64,000 nt of DNA from Bacteroidota bacterium (lineage in GTDB: Bacteria > Bacteroidota > Bacteroidia > Flavobacteriales_D > Sanyastnellaceae): contig JAQCFW010000004.1 of the NCBI GenBank assembly GCA_027619225.1, forward strand, positions 35,609-99,608, written 5' to 3'. A model generated the notes under the pieces. The model saw nothing but the letters and a program-made list of their open reading frames with translations. It ran no database searches and had not been told where the DNA came from. The first letter of the stretch is position 1. The number at the start of each line of letters is the position of its first letter. Below, one piece after another: positions 37,154 through 45,477 of the stretch. A program made the position numbers and the translations under genes.

Positions 37154-38182
37154 TTAATCTTTTAAAGGATCCCAGCCTTGAGCTTTTAACTCCACATCTT
37201 GGCCGCTTTTGGTGACCATAATGTGTTCTTTTGCATCTTCTGTCATATGTCCGATAACAGATAGTTTAGGGTGGTTGCGGACCGTTTCGAAATCGTTTTG
37301 TGAGATGGTCATTAACAGCTCGTAATCCTCTCCCCCGCTTAACATACATACTGTTGGGTCTAAGTTAAACTCTCTAGCGGTATCATATGTTTTGGGGTCG
37401 ATCGGTAGCTTATCTTCATATATTCTGACTCCCAATCCACTTGCGGCCATAAGGTGAAAACACTCTGAGGCTAGGCCGTCAGAAATATCAATCATACTTG
37501 TGGGCTTAACTTTTAAATCTGAAAGCTCTGTGACAATATCGGTTCTTGCTTCAGGCTTGAGTTGGCGCTCAATAATATAGCTGTGGTCAGCTAAATCTGG
37601 CTGTGCTTTTGGAGCTTCCTTAAAAACTTCCTTTTCCCTTTCTAAAACCTGAAGTCCCATATACGCTGAACCAAGATCGCCTGAGACAACGAGCAAATCA
37701 CCCGCTGAAGCTCCTCCCCTAGTCACCACTGAATCCCCATCAACAAGCCCAACTGCAGTAATTGAGAGTGTTAAACCTGAAGGGCTTGAGGTTGTGTCTC
37801 CTCCAACCAAATCAACTTTGTACAACTCACATGCTGTTTTAATACCCTCATATAACTCTTCTAATGCTTCAACTGAAAATCGGTTTGAAACACCAAGACC
37901 TATTAAAATCTGAGTGGGTTTTGCATTCATTGCGCAAACGTCACTCAAGTTTGCGATCACGGCTTTATAGCCAAGGTGCTTTAGCGGAACATAGCTTAAA
38001 TCAAAGTGAACACCTTCAACAAGCATGTCTGTTGTGACCACGACTCGCTTTCCCAGTGGGTCAATAACTGCGGCATCGTCTCCAACACCTAAAAGTGTAG
38101 ATGGGCGGTTTTTTGCTAAATCTTTTGTCAGCCTACTGATAAGGGCAAATTCCCCCAAATCTTTTATTTCCGTACGTTCCAT
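37154..38182 (-). CDS. thiL: Thiamine-monophosphate kinase
   Basis: Phosphorylates thiamine monophosphate to the active cofactor thiamine diphosphate. The 342-residue protein has GVGDDAAVID with metal-binding Asp residues, TTDMLVEGVHFD, NLSDVCAMNA, VGGDTTSSP and, in the C-terminal half, MIDISDGLASE and GGEDYELL. All are ThiL/AIR-synthase-family motifs and the length is standard. It lies 2 bp downstream of slyD and directly abuts the asparagine synthetase-like gene. No other thi genes are in the window. Confidence 0.95.
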   Translation of the reverse strand: MERTEIKDLGEFALISRLTKDLAKNRPSTLLGVGDDAAVIDPLGKRVVVTTDMLVEGVHFDLSYVPLKHLGYKAVIANLSDVCAMNAKPTQILIGLGVSNRFSVEALEELYEGIKTACELYKVDLVGGDTTSSPSGLTLSITAVGLVDGDSVVTRGGASAGDLLVVSGDLGSAYMGLQVLEREKEVFKEAPKAQPDLADHSYIIERQLKPEARTDIVTELSDLKVKPTSMIDISDGLASECFHLMAASGLGVRIYEDKLPIDPKTYDTAREFNLDPTVCMLSGGEDYELLMTISQNDFETVRNHPKLSVIGHMTEDAKEHIMVTKSGQDVELKAQGWDPLKD

Positions 38183-38184
38183 AT

Positions 38185-38658
38185 TTACGCTTCTTCTCTT
38201 ACGTCACAAATGGACCCAACAAAATGAAGATCTAATTCAGCCAAAGGATGGTTAAAGTCCATTTCCACTTCTGTCTTAGAGATGCTCACAACGACACCCA
38301 CCATTTCATTTCCATCTTCATCGTTCATCGCGATTGCCTCACCCTCTTGAATATGCTCTTCGTCAAACTCTCCATCTAACTCAAAAACAGTTTTAGGAAT
38401 CATAACAATTGCATCATCTGTGGTCGCACCATAAGCTTCTGTACAAGGGATCACCACTTCAAAAGGCTCACCTGTGGATTTCCCTATTAACTCTTTTTCC
38501 AGTGCTTCTAACACTTCCCCCGAGCCCAAGTAGAACCCGAAAGCGCTCTCTTCTCCACATTCCTCAAGAACTTCTCCTTGTTCACCACTTTCGTTAATTT
38601 CACTTAAGACATACTCAATCTCTACAAATACGCCTTCTTTTACAATTCTATTTTTCAT
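38185..38658 (-). CDS. SlyD-type FKBP peptidyl-prolyl isomerase
   Basis: A 157-residue FKBP-type foldase/chaperone. VFVEIEYVLSE starts the FKBP core, FYLGSGEVLEALEKEL follows, and the inserted IF chaperone domain (IPCTEAYGATTDDAIVMIP) splits it, as in SlyD. The protein is strongly acidic and lacks the His-rich metal-binding tail of the enterobacterial protein. The family start at ATG 38658 is used; the frame remains open 20 codons further. It heads the thiL operon and diverges from the M1 peptidase with 29 bp between the starts. Confidence 0.9.
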   Translation of the reverse strand: MKNRIVKEGVFVEIEYVLSEINESGEQGEVLEECGEESAFGFYLGSGEVLEALEKELIGKSTGEPFEVVIPCTEAYGATTDDAIVMIPKTVFELDGEFDEEHIQEGEAIAMNDEDGNEMVGVVVSISKTEVEMDFNHPLAELDLHFVGSICDVREEA

Positions 38659-38687
38659 ACCGCAAAGGTCAGTCGTACTTTGCCGAC

Positions 38688-41210
38688 ATGCAACGACTCC
38701 CCCACTCTTTTCCTTCAATTGTATTTTTACTGTTATTTATGGCCGGTGGTTCTCACTTTTTTGCGCAACATAATATCCCAAACCTGCGAGAATACTCCCC
38801 CGAGCCTAGGCTATTTTACCCAATGGGATGTAGAGATGTTGGACATTCCGGAGCTCCTGTTGAAAGATTCTATCAGGACAATTACGATATGTCTGAATCT
38901 ATCGCTCGCAGCGATACTTTCGATATCGACGCATACGAAATTGATCTTGACCTGACCCAGTACAATCTCCAACAAATGAACGCGAGGGTGGTTATTTCGC
39001 TTTCCGTGGTTGAAACGGGGGCTGAATCAGTTTGGTTCGATTTGATTGGCTTAACTGTCGATTCTCTAAATGTTGATGGTGAAACTTCCGTTTTTTTGCA
39101 TGAAAATGGCAGGCTCATCGTGCCTGCTCCTGATGGAATTTTTACTGCTGAAAACACGCACGAAATTGAGGTGTACTATGGTGGTCACCCGACTCAAGAT
39201 CCGTATTGGGGTGGTGTGTATTTCGCCTCAGAATATATCTATCACCTGGGGATAGGACTTACAAGTATCCCTCCGAATTATGGGAAAGTTTGGCACCCAT
39301 GCTTCGATAACTTTGTAGAAAGAGCAACCTATACATGGAATATTCGCAGTGCCGGAGGGATGAAGGCACACCTTCAGGGAACCTTCTTGGGAGAAACCTT
39401 CGAAGCGGGAGACACCCTAACTAGAAGCTTCACCTTAGAGCATCCCATTACCACACACTGCGCTGCGTTTGCAGTGGCCAATTACACCGACAGTAATTTC
39501 GTTCACACTGGGGAATATGGTGATATCCCTGTAAGATTAACCGCTAAACCTGAAGATATTAACCAAATGGTAAATAAATTCACTGACATCGGATATGCCA
39601 TTGACGCTCTTGAGTATTGGTGGGGGCCGTATGCATGGGAAAGGGTGGGGTATGTCTTAACTACAGAGGGAGCTCTTGAAATACCCACGAATATCGCCTA
39701 CCCTAAATTTATGATTGGAGAAAGTGTAGAGGCGAATGGTGATTTATTTGCCCATGAATTGGGGCACCACTGGTGGGGTGATTTAGTAGCTCCGAGCATA
39801 CACAACCACATGTGGATCAAAGAAGGTCCCGCTGAATATTCTAGTCATTTGTTCATTGAGCTGAAAGATGGGCACGAGGAATTTGTAAAGTTGATTAAGG
39901 ACAACCAGAAGTTCGTCCTTGAAGAGTGTCACATTCAAGATGATGGATTTCACCCCTTATCTCCGATGCCTGACGAGCATATTTACGGCAGACACACTTA
40001 CTACAAAGGGGCCTCAATTCATCACAATTTAAGGGCTTACCTCGGAGATGATACGTATAGAAATGCATGCCAAAACGTGATCTCTACTCATTTCGATAGT
40101 CACATGGATGCTGAAGTTTTCATGGAAACCCTCGAAGATTTTACCGAGTTAGACCTTCAACCTTTCTTTGATGCCCAAATCTTCCAGCCCGGATTCTCAA
40201 CTTGGCTTATAGACTCAACTACCACAACATTTGCAGATGGAGAATATGAAACAACTCTTTATTTAAATCAAAAACTCCGCGCCTGTTCTTTGTTCCACGA
40301 AAATGAACCCTTAGATGTCACTCTTTGGGATGCATCATGGGAAACTACTGTCGTTAACATCCGTGTAAGTGGGGAATACGATGTTGCCACAATTTCTCAC
40401 ACAGATCCATTTGTACTTGTCGCCTTAAACACGGACGGAAAACTTAATCAAGGACGACTTGACAACACAATATCGATAAACGAACCTACTGGGCTCTCAA
40501 TTATCCCATGGGTCGAACTGATGATGGGATGCGACGAAATCAGCGACAGTGTTATTGTGCGGCTCGAACATCATTGGGCGGCTCCGGACAACGAACCTAC
40601 AGCATTTTATATCGATGAAATTAGCGATACTCATTTTTGGACCGTTGATGGTACATGGGAAGATGAAATTGAAGGAACCAACGCCCTTGTTCTTGACGCT
40701 CGTTTCACATATGTCGGCAACAATGAAGAAGGTTTAGATTTTGATTTGTATAACGGAGATGAGGAAGATGCTTTTCTTGCCTGGAGGCCCAACTCATCCT
40801 CCACTTGGGTCCAGTACCCTGATTACACATGGCAGGCTGGTTCTTTGGTTAACGGAAGTGGGGTATTTAAAGTCTCAACACTAAGAAAGGGTCAGTACGC
40901 ATTTGCGAACGGCGACATCTTACTCTCTGAAGAGTACTTGGCTTTTGAAAACGCTTCAGCCCTTGCCTACCCATCTCCCGCTCGAACGAACATCACCCTT
41001 GATTTCAGAAATAGCACTACTCAAAACAGTTCTAAAAATCAAGTTGTCAAAATTTGGGACCTAACCGGCAGATTCGTTTACACAAAAACCATTCATGACT
41101 TCATGCCCTTTCAACTAAGCCTTGAAGGTTGGTCTGAAGGAGTGTATGTTGCGGTTTTATTCGATCGTGATGGGTTCGTCAACAGCACTCGCTTTGTCGT
41201 CGATAAGTGA
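38688..41210 (+). CDS. Secreted M1-family metallopeptidase with T9SS sorting domain
   Basis: An 840-residue zinc aminopeptidase-like enzyme, exported by a signal peptide (IVFLLLFMAGGSHFFAQ). The catalytic region has HELGHHWWGD with the second Glu in WIKEGPAEY, the M1 zinc site at about residues 350-380, and YYKGASIHHNLR with the catalytic Tyr. The exopeptidase motif normally GAMEN reads GALEI. A C-terminal T9SS domain is seen: ALAYPSPARTNITLDF, VKIWDLTGRFVYT, WSEGVYVAV and RFVVDK at the end. It is therefore expected on the cell surface or released. Its last 54 bp overlap the end of the convergent DUF4837 gene. Confidence 0.93.
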   Translation: MQRLPHSFPSIVFLLLFMAGGSHFFAQHNIPNLREYSPEPRLFYPMGCRDVGHSGAPVERFYQDNYDMSESIARSDTFDIDAYEIDLDLTQYNLQQMNARVVISLSVVETGAESVWFDLIGLTVDSLNVDGETSVFLHENGRLIVPAPDGIFTAENTHEIEVYYGGHPTQDPYWGGVYFASEYIYHLGIGLTSIPPNYGKVWHPCFDNFVERATYTWNIRSAGGMKAHLQGTFLGETFEAGDTLTRSFTLEHPITTHCAAFAVANYTDSNFVHTGEYGDIPVRLTAKPEDINQMVNKFTDIGYAIDALEYWWGPYAWERVGYVLTTEGALEIPTNIAYPKFMIGESVEANGDLFAHELGHHWWGDLVAPSIHNHMWIKEGPAEYSSHLFIELKDGHEEFVKLIKDNQKFVLEECHIQDDGFHPLSPMPDEHIYGRHTYYKGASIHHNLRAYLGDDTYRNACQNVISTHFDSHMDAEVFMETLEDFTELDLQPFFDAQIFQPGFSTWLIDSTTTTFADGEYETTLYLNQKLRACSLFHENEPLDVTLWDASWETTVVNIRVSGEYDVATISHTDPFVLVALNTDGKLNQGRLDNTISINEPTGLSIIPWVELMMGCDEISDSVIVRLEHHWAAPDNEPTAFYIDEISDTHFWTVDGTWEDEIEGTNALVLDARFTYVGNNEEGLDFDLYNGDEEDAFLAWRPNSSSTWVQYPDYTWQAGSLVNGSGVFKVSTLRKGQYAFANGDILLSEEYLAFENASALAYPSPARTNITLDFRNSTTQNSSKNQVVKIWDLTGRFVYTKTIHDFMPFQLSLEGWSEGVYVAVLFDRDGFVNSTRFVVDK

Positions 41211-42248
41211 GCTGGTAAACGGACTCACTGATTTTACGATCCCTTCTACCTCTCTCATATACTGACGTTTGTCAAAATAAGGAGCGTAGGCATACCCTTC
41301 CACAGTGACTAATCTTTTGTGAGGTTTGTCATAGAAAGTAAGGCTGTAAAATGGGCCACCCATAAAATCGTTTTCCATACTCCAAAGCCCGCGAATTTCA
41401 GAAGCAAATTCTCCTTTAAATACAATTTCTTCATACGAAGGTATCATGCGCCTTTCGACCTGCATGTAGCTTCCTTCTGTGGGACCATTCACAAATTCTT
41501 TTGTAAGCTCGTCTCTTCTGTTAAGAAGGTGATCAAGCGAAAATTGCCATTCCCCCAAGTACGGTTCACAGTGAATAAAGAAGGCTTCCTGTACATCGTG
41601 ATTGTCACTTCCTCTAAACCTTGTAAGTTGTCTGTCAATCCAAGTAAACGCAGTATCTACTCTCACAGCAAACGAGCCTTTAGGCACAAGGATGTCAAAA
41701 CCCCAAGTCTCACCTATTTCCCTTTTTATCACTTCATCTACAGAAGCTCGAGTCACATATGTTGTTCTCTTAACTTCAACATCGTGGAATAAACTCAGCA
41801 TTTCTGATGACCTTTTTGAAAGCGCTTCCGCCACTTCTAATTCTGTCCTGCCTTTTGCAACGATGTAGATCTGACCTTTGGAGTATTTTTCCGTGTAAAA
41901 AACGACCGAGGCCTCTTGAGTATCAACTCTATCTGCAATTTCTACGTCAATTATATTTCTGTGAGGTTTCCAAAATTTATTGAAGTCTTGTCTGTTCTTG
42001 TGCACCACGTCGAACATGGGTTCATACGTCTCGGTATGCATTTGGGGCAGCACCGCATAGGGCTTATTTAAGATGTTTAATAAGGTATCTCCTGCTGCTC
42101 TAGACCAAACCCCGTCAGAGCAAACCACCAAAACCTCACCCTGTGGACCTACCCTGCCGGGTAGGGGTGATCGCGCTCCTTCCTGACTAAAACAACCCAA
42201 AAGAATTGTCGACAAAAGCAGCAATATCTTCCAGCTTGTAATTCTCAT
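41157..42248 (-). CDS. DUF4837 family lipoprotein
   Basis: A 363-residue lipoprotein (signal ILLLLSTILLGC, lipobox Cys19). It matches the Bacteroidota DUF4837 family: GEVLVVCSDGVW near the mature start, a VLPQMHTETYEPMFDV segment, and the C-terminal half with FYDKPHKRLVTVEGYAYAPYFDKR. Function unknown. Its start overlaps the upstream lytic transglycosylase gene by 4 bp, so the pair is co-translated and may work together in the envelope. Its 3' end overlaps the convergent peptidase gene by 54 bp. Confidence 0.88.
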   Translation of the reverse strand: MRITSWKILLLLSTILLGCFSQEGARSPLPGRVGPQGEVLVVCSDGVWSRAAGDTLLNILNKPYAVLPQMHTETYEPMFDVVHKNRQDFNKFWKPHRNIIDVEIADRVDTQEASVVFYTEKYSKGQIYIVAKGRTELEVAEALSKRSSEMLSLFHDVEVKRTTYVTRASVDEVIKREIGETWGFDILVPKGSFAVRVDTAFTWIDRQLTRFRGSDNHDVQEAFFIHCEPYLGEWQFSLDHLLNRRDELTKEFVNGPTEGSYMQVERRMIPSYEEIVFKGEFASEIRGLWSMENDFMGGPFYSLTFYDKPHKRLVTVEGYAYAPYFDKRQYMREVEGIVKSVSPFTSSLIDDKASAVDEPITIE

Positions 42249-43489
42249 ATTTTTGATGGATCTCCGTGAATTACCAGTCTTTGTCCAACATTAATATTTG
42301 AATTCTTCAGACCATTCCAGGCTTTTAATTTACCAACTGAAACCCCATGTTTTTCGGCAATAGTTCCCAGAACGTCTCCGGATTTTACCCTGTAAAAAAT
42401 CGGATCTGGCTCATACTTGATTTCAGGTGTTAGCTCTGGTTTAAAACCCCTCATTTCCGATTCATGAGCGATAAATTCAGCCGTCATCTCTAATGGGATT
42501 CTAACCGTCCAATTCTCACCTGGCCCCGGGATAATATTGCGACTGTAAATTGGATTAAGTATTTTTAACTCCTCCTCTGAAGCATCAAGAAACTGAGCGA
42601 TTTGGTCTAACCTTAAAGGACCCTGAATATTGATCGTGTCTGTTGTGAGGAATCCGGGGATTACATTTCTAGGAACAATGCCATACTCTGCGTGGTACTC
42701 CATCAAGTAAACAACCGCTAGAAAATTTGGTACATAGTTCCTCGTTTCTTTGGGAAGAAAAGAACGAACCTCCCAATAATTTGTTTTCCCTCCACTCCTC
42801 CTAATCGCCTTATTTACGTTTCCAGAACCAGCGTTATAAGCGGCAAGTGCTAAAAACCAATCATCATACACCCGGTAGAGTCTGTTGAGGTGGTTGCAAG
42901 CAGCTTCTGTACTTTTTCTTGGATCCTTTCTCTCGTCTATATAGCTGTCTATCCTCAACCCTTCAGCCTTAGCGGTGTAGTACATGAATTGCCACAAGCC
43001 TCTTGCTCCTGCATGAGATCTGGCTTCGGGATTTAATGCACTTTCAACAATTGGAAGGTATTTTAACTCCAAGGGTAGGCCTTTCTTGTCAAGTAATTCT
43101 TCGAAAAGAGGGAAAAATGCAGGCGCTCTGCCAAGCATCGTTCCAAGCCCTATTTTACGTCTATCAACATAGAGGGCTACTCTTGTATGAGATATTGGAT
43201 TCCACGATAAATCAAGCTCTGATGACATGTTTAAAATTGCCATTCGAGACTTCATAACAACTGTGTCAAGCTCGAGATGCGGTTCTCCAACAATATTCCA
43301 AAGTGAAGTGTCTGAGCTTACGCAATCCTGTGAATCACACCAAATTTCCCATTGAGTTTCCCAAGAAAAAGGCGCTGCATTGATCTCAATAAGTAAAGGC
43401 GTTTCTAATGAATCTGCTTGAGTTTGGGCAAGGGAAACTGAGAGCGATGCTGCAATCGCAATAAAAAACAAATAAATCTCTCGATTCAC
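42245..43489 (-). CDS. Lytic transglycosylase with LysM domain (MltD-like)
   Basis: Periplasmic enzyme that cleaves peptidoglycan without hydrolysis. The 414-residue protein has a signal peptide (IAIAASLSVSLAQ), an SLT domain with catalytic Glu in LPIVESALNPEARS, GARGLWQFM and LAAYNAGSGNVNKAI, and one C-terminal LysM (YRVKSGDVLGTIAEKHGV to LVIHG). MltD proteins usually have two or more LysM units. The start is a GTG at 43489 that overlaps the tatA stop as GTGA. Order: tatA, this gene, DUF4837. Confidence 0.93.
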   Translation of the reverse strand: MNREIYLFFIAIAASLSVSLAQTQADSLETPLLIEINAAPFSWETQWEIWCDSQDCVSSDTSLWNIVGEPHLELDTVVMKSRMAILNMSSELDLSWNPISHTRVALYVDRRKIGLGTMLGRAPAFFPLFEELLDKKGLPLELKYLPIVESALNPEARSHAGARGLWQFMYYTAKAEGLRIDSYIDERKDPRKSTEAACNHLNRLYRVYDDWFLALAAYNAGSGNVNKAIRRSGGKTNYWEVRSFLPKETRNYVPNFLAVVYLMEYHAEYGIVPRNVIPGFLTTDTINIQGPLRLDQIAQFLDASEEELKILNPIYSRNIIPGPGENWTVRIPLEMTAEFIAHESEMRGFKPELTPEIKYEPDPIFYRVKSGDVLGTIAEKHGVSVGKLKAWNGLKNSNINVGQRLVIHGDPSKI

Positions 43490-43650
43490 TTATCCTTTTT
43501 TTCGTCGTCTTTCTTCTTGTCGTCTGTTGCGTTTTTAAATTCTTTAACGCCTTGACCTAAACCTTTCATAAGCTCAGGTATTTTACGACCACCGAAAAGC
43601 AACAACACCACAAGGGCAATGAGAATTAATTGAGGAGCACCTATACCCAT
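43486..43650 (-). CDS. tatA: Sec-independent protein translocase subunit TatA/E
   Basis: A 54-residue membrane protein of the twin-arginine export system. It starts MGIGAPQLILIALVVLLLFGG (membrane helix), followed by the TatA hinge and amphipathic helix RKIPELMKGLGQGVKEFKNA, and a short charged tail of Asp and Lys. Its TGA overlaps the GTG start of the lytic transglycosylase by 4 bp. A TAACTTTG promoter element lies 17 bases upstream. tatC is not in the window. Confidence 0.93.
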   Translation of the reverse strand: MGIGAPQLILIALVVLLLFGGRKIPELMKGLGQGVKEFKNATDDKKKDDEKKDK

Positions 43651-43667
43651 GACTTTTAAATTTACGA

Positions 43668-43675
43668 CAAAGTTA
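43668..43675 (-). promoter_or_regulatory. -7 promoter element for tatA
   Basis: TAACTTTG on the minus strand matches TAnnTTTG exactly and lies between the panC stop and the tatA start, leaving a 17-base leader. The -33 region falls in panC and shows no clear TTTG. Confidence 0.4.
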
Positions 43676-43679
43676 CAAC

Positions 43680-44522
43680 TTACAATTCAATATTATCTAT
43701 AAGTCTTATGCCTTCGACACTTGCGGCAATAATAATGTGAGACCTGCCATGATTCTCGGTGCTTATTGAGAACGTTTTATAATTCACACCGCTGATATAT
43801 TCCAGTTCTAAACCTTTTAAGTTTTTCAATTTTTTCTTAGCAATCTCAACAGAGTCATTCACATCCAACCCATCCTTAACTCTGTCCACAACCGATTGAA
43901 GTTCTTGTGAGATGTTTTGGGCTAAAATGATCCCTGTATCTGACAATCGTGTGTTTCTTGAGCTTAGTGCAAGGCCGTTTTCATCTCTTATGAGCTTGCA
44001 ACTTACAATCTGAATCTTAGGATGCCTTTCATTTGACATCCTTTCCACTACAGCTACTTGTTGTAAATCTTTGGTGCCAAAATAAGCTCTGTTTGGCCTT
44101 ACAGCCATAAACAATTTATCTACTACGGACACAACTCCATCAAAATGGCCTTGTCTACTTAGACCTTCAAAGGCAGAGGTGATTGGTCCGTAATCAACTT
44201 TCTCAGCAGATGGTGTTCCTCCATAAATATCTTCAGGTGTGGGGGTAAATAAAATCGTGCCGCCAGCTTTTTCAGCAACAATTACATCATTTTCTAAAGT
44301 TCTTGGGTAGGATTGTAGGTCAGCTTTTTCATTGAATTGAGTAGGGTTTACAAGAATGCTAACAACCACAATTTCACACTCCCTTGCAGCTCTTTCAATT
44401 AATGATGCATGGCCCATATGCAACGCTCCCATAGTGGGAACAAACCCCAAATTCTCCTCCAACCCATTAAGATTTTCGATAAACCAGTTATTTAATTCTA
44501 TTGTGGACTTTAGTATTATCAT
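43680..44522 (-). CDS. panC: Pantothenate synthetase
   Basis: Joins pantoate and beta-alanine with ATP to make pantothenate, the coenzyme A precursor. The 280-residue protein has the family motifs FVPTMGALHMGHASLI (HIGH-type nucleotide loop), VSILVNPTQFNE, GHFDGVVSVVDKLF, YFGTKDLQQVAVV (KMSKS-like function) and LALSSRNTRLS. It diverges from the glycogen synthase-like gene, a pairing common in Bacteroidota. panB is not seen. Confidence 0.97.
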   Translation of the reverse strand: MIILKSTIELNNWFIENLNGLEENLGFVPTMGALHMGHASLIERAARECEIVVVSILVNPTQFNEKADLQSYPRTLENDVIVAEKAGGTILFTPTPEDIYGGTPSAEKVDYGPITSAFEGLSRQGHFDGVVSVVDKLFMAVRPNRAYFGTKDLQQVAVVERMSNERHPKIQIVSCKLIRDENGLALSSRNTRLSDTGIILAQNISQELQSVVDRVKDGLDVNDSVEIAKKKLKNLKGLELEYISGVNYKTFSISTENHGRSHIIIAASVEGIRLIDNIEL

Positions 44523-44562
44523 TTTTTATCAAACATTTCCTACCTTGAAACCTTCGGGTTTA

Positions 44563-44594
44563 CTTGGAATTTACCGTAAAAATAGCTATATTTG
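44563..44594 (+). promoter_or_regulatory. Bacteroidota promoter (-33/-7) upstream of the GT5-like gene
   Basis: CTTG (44563-44566) and TATATTTG (44587-44594) are separated by 20 bases, close to the Bacteroidota TTTG-N19-TAnnTTTG layout. The -7 element ends 31 bases before the ATG at 44626. This is one of the two best two-part promoters in the window. Confidence 0.65.
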
Positions 44595-44625
44595 TTGTTC
44601 GTCCAATCTGAAGAGAGCAAAAACT

Positions 44626-45456
44626 ATGAGCAAAAAACGAATTTTATACGTATCCCAGCACTTAGTTCCTTTCCTCCCAGAAACTCCAATGAGTTCAATC
44701 TCTAGACACCTTCCTCAGGGAGCGAGTGACAAGGATAGGGAAATAAGAGTGTTTATGCCACGATTTGGGAAAATTAATGAGAGAAGACATCAGCTTCATG
44801 AGGTGATCAGGCTCTCGGGGATGAATTTAAACATTGACGACGTTGATCATCCTTTAATTATCAAGGTTGCGTCAATTCCCACTGCAAGAATGCAGGTATA
44901 CTTCATCGATAACGATGATTTATTTAAGCGCAAGGCAGTTCTTTATGATTCTAATGATGAGTTGTTTAGCGACTCCGATGTTCGAGCTATTTTCTTTGTT
45001 CGTGGTGTTTTAGAAACTGTCAGAAAGCTTGGTTGGGCTCCCGATATCATCCACTGTCATGGATGGATGGCTAATCTTCTGCCTCTTTATCTTAAAAACA
45101 ACTACAAAGACGACCCTTACTTCGAGAACAGCAAGGTTATTTGCAGCATCTATGATGAGGGGTTCGATGGTGAACTCGACAGTCGAATGGCTGAAAAAAT
45201 TGTTCTTGATGGGATCTCATCTGATCAAGCAAGCACAATTAAAAATCCTACTTTCAACAATATGAATGCAATCGCAATTGAAAATGCCGATGCAATTATT
45301 GCTGCTTCTGAAGATTTAGATGAAGAAACACTCGACCAAATTAACGCTGCTGACATTCCAGTTCTAAAATTTCCTGGAAACGAGGGTTATCTCGCTGATA
45401 TTAACTCATTCTACGATGAGGTTATCGGTGTTGAAGCTGAGGTTATAGAGGGTTAA
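44626..45456 (+). CDS. Glycogen/starch synthase-like protein, N-terminal GT5 domain only
   Basis: A 276-residue protein matching the N-terminal half of GlgA (GT5): ILYVSQHLVPF, EIRVFMPRFGKINERRHQLHEV, WAPDIIHCHGWMANLLPLYLKN and NADAIIAASEDL. The C-terminal nucleotide-sugar domain is absent. The glycine-rich KTGGL loop that binds ADP-glucose in true synthases is replaced by ETPMSS. It is thus unlikely to be a normal glycogen synthase. Short proteins of this kind next to panC recur in Bacteroidota. It lies 21 bp upstream of the DUF4270 gene and may share its transcript. Confidence 0.82.
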   Translation: MSKKRILYVSQHLVPFLPETPMSSISRHLPQGASDKDREIRVFMPRFGKINERRHQLHEVIRLSGMNLNIDDVDHPLIIKVASIPTARMQVYFIDNDDLFKRKAVLYDSNDELFSDSDVRAIFFVRGVLETVRKLGWAPDIIHCHGWMANLLPLYLKNNYKDDPYFENSKVICSIYDEGFDGELDSRMAEKIVLDGISSDQASTIKNPTFNNMNAIAIENADAIIAASEDLDEETLDQINAADIPVLKFPGNEGYLADINSFYDEVIGVEAEVIEG

Positions 45457-45477
45457 TAAAAACATTTACGACAATAA

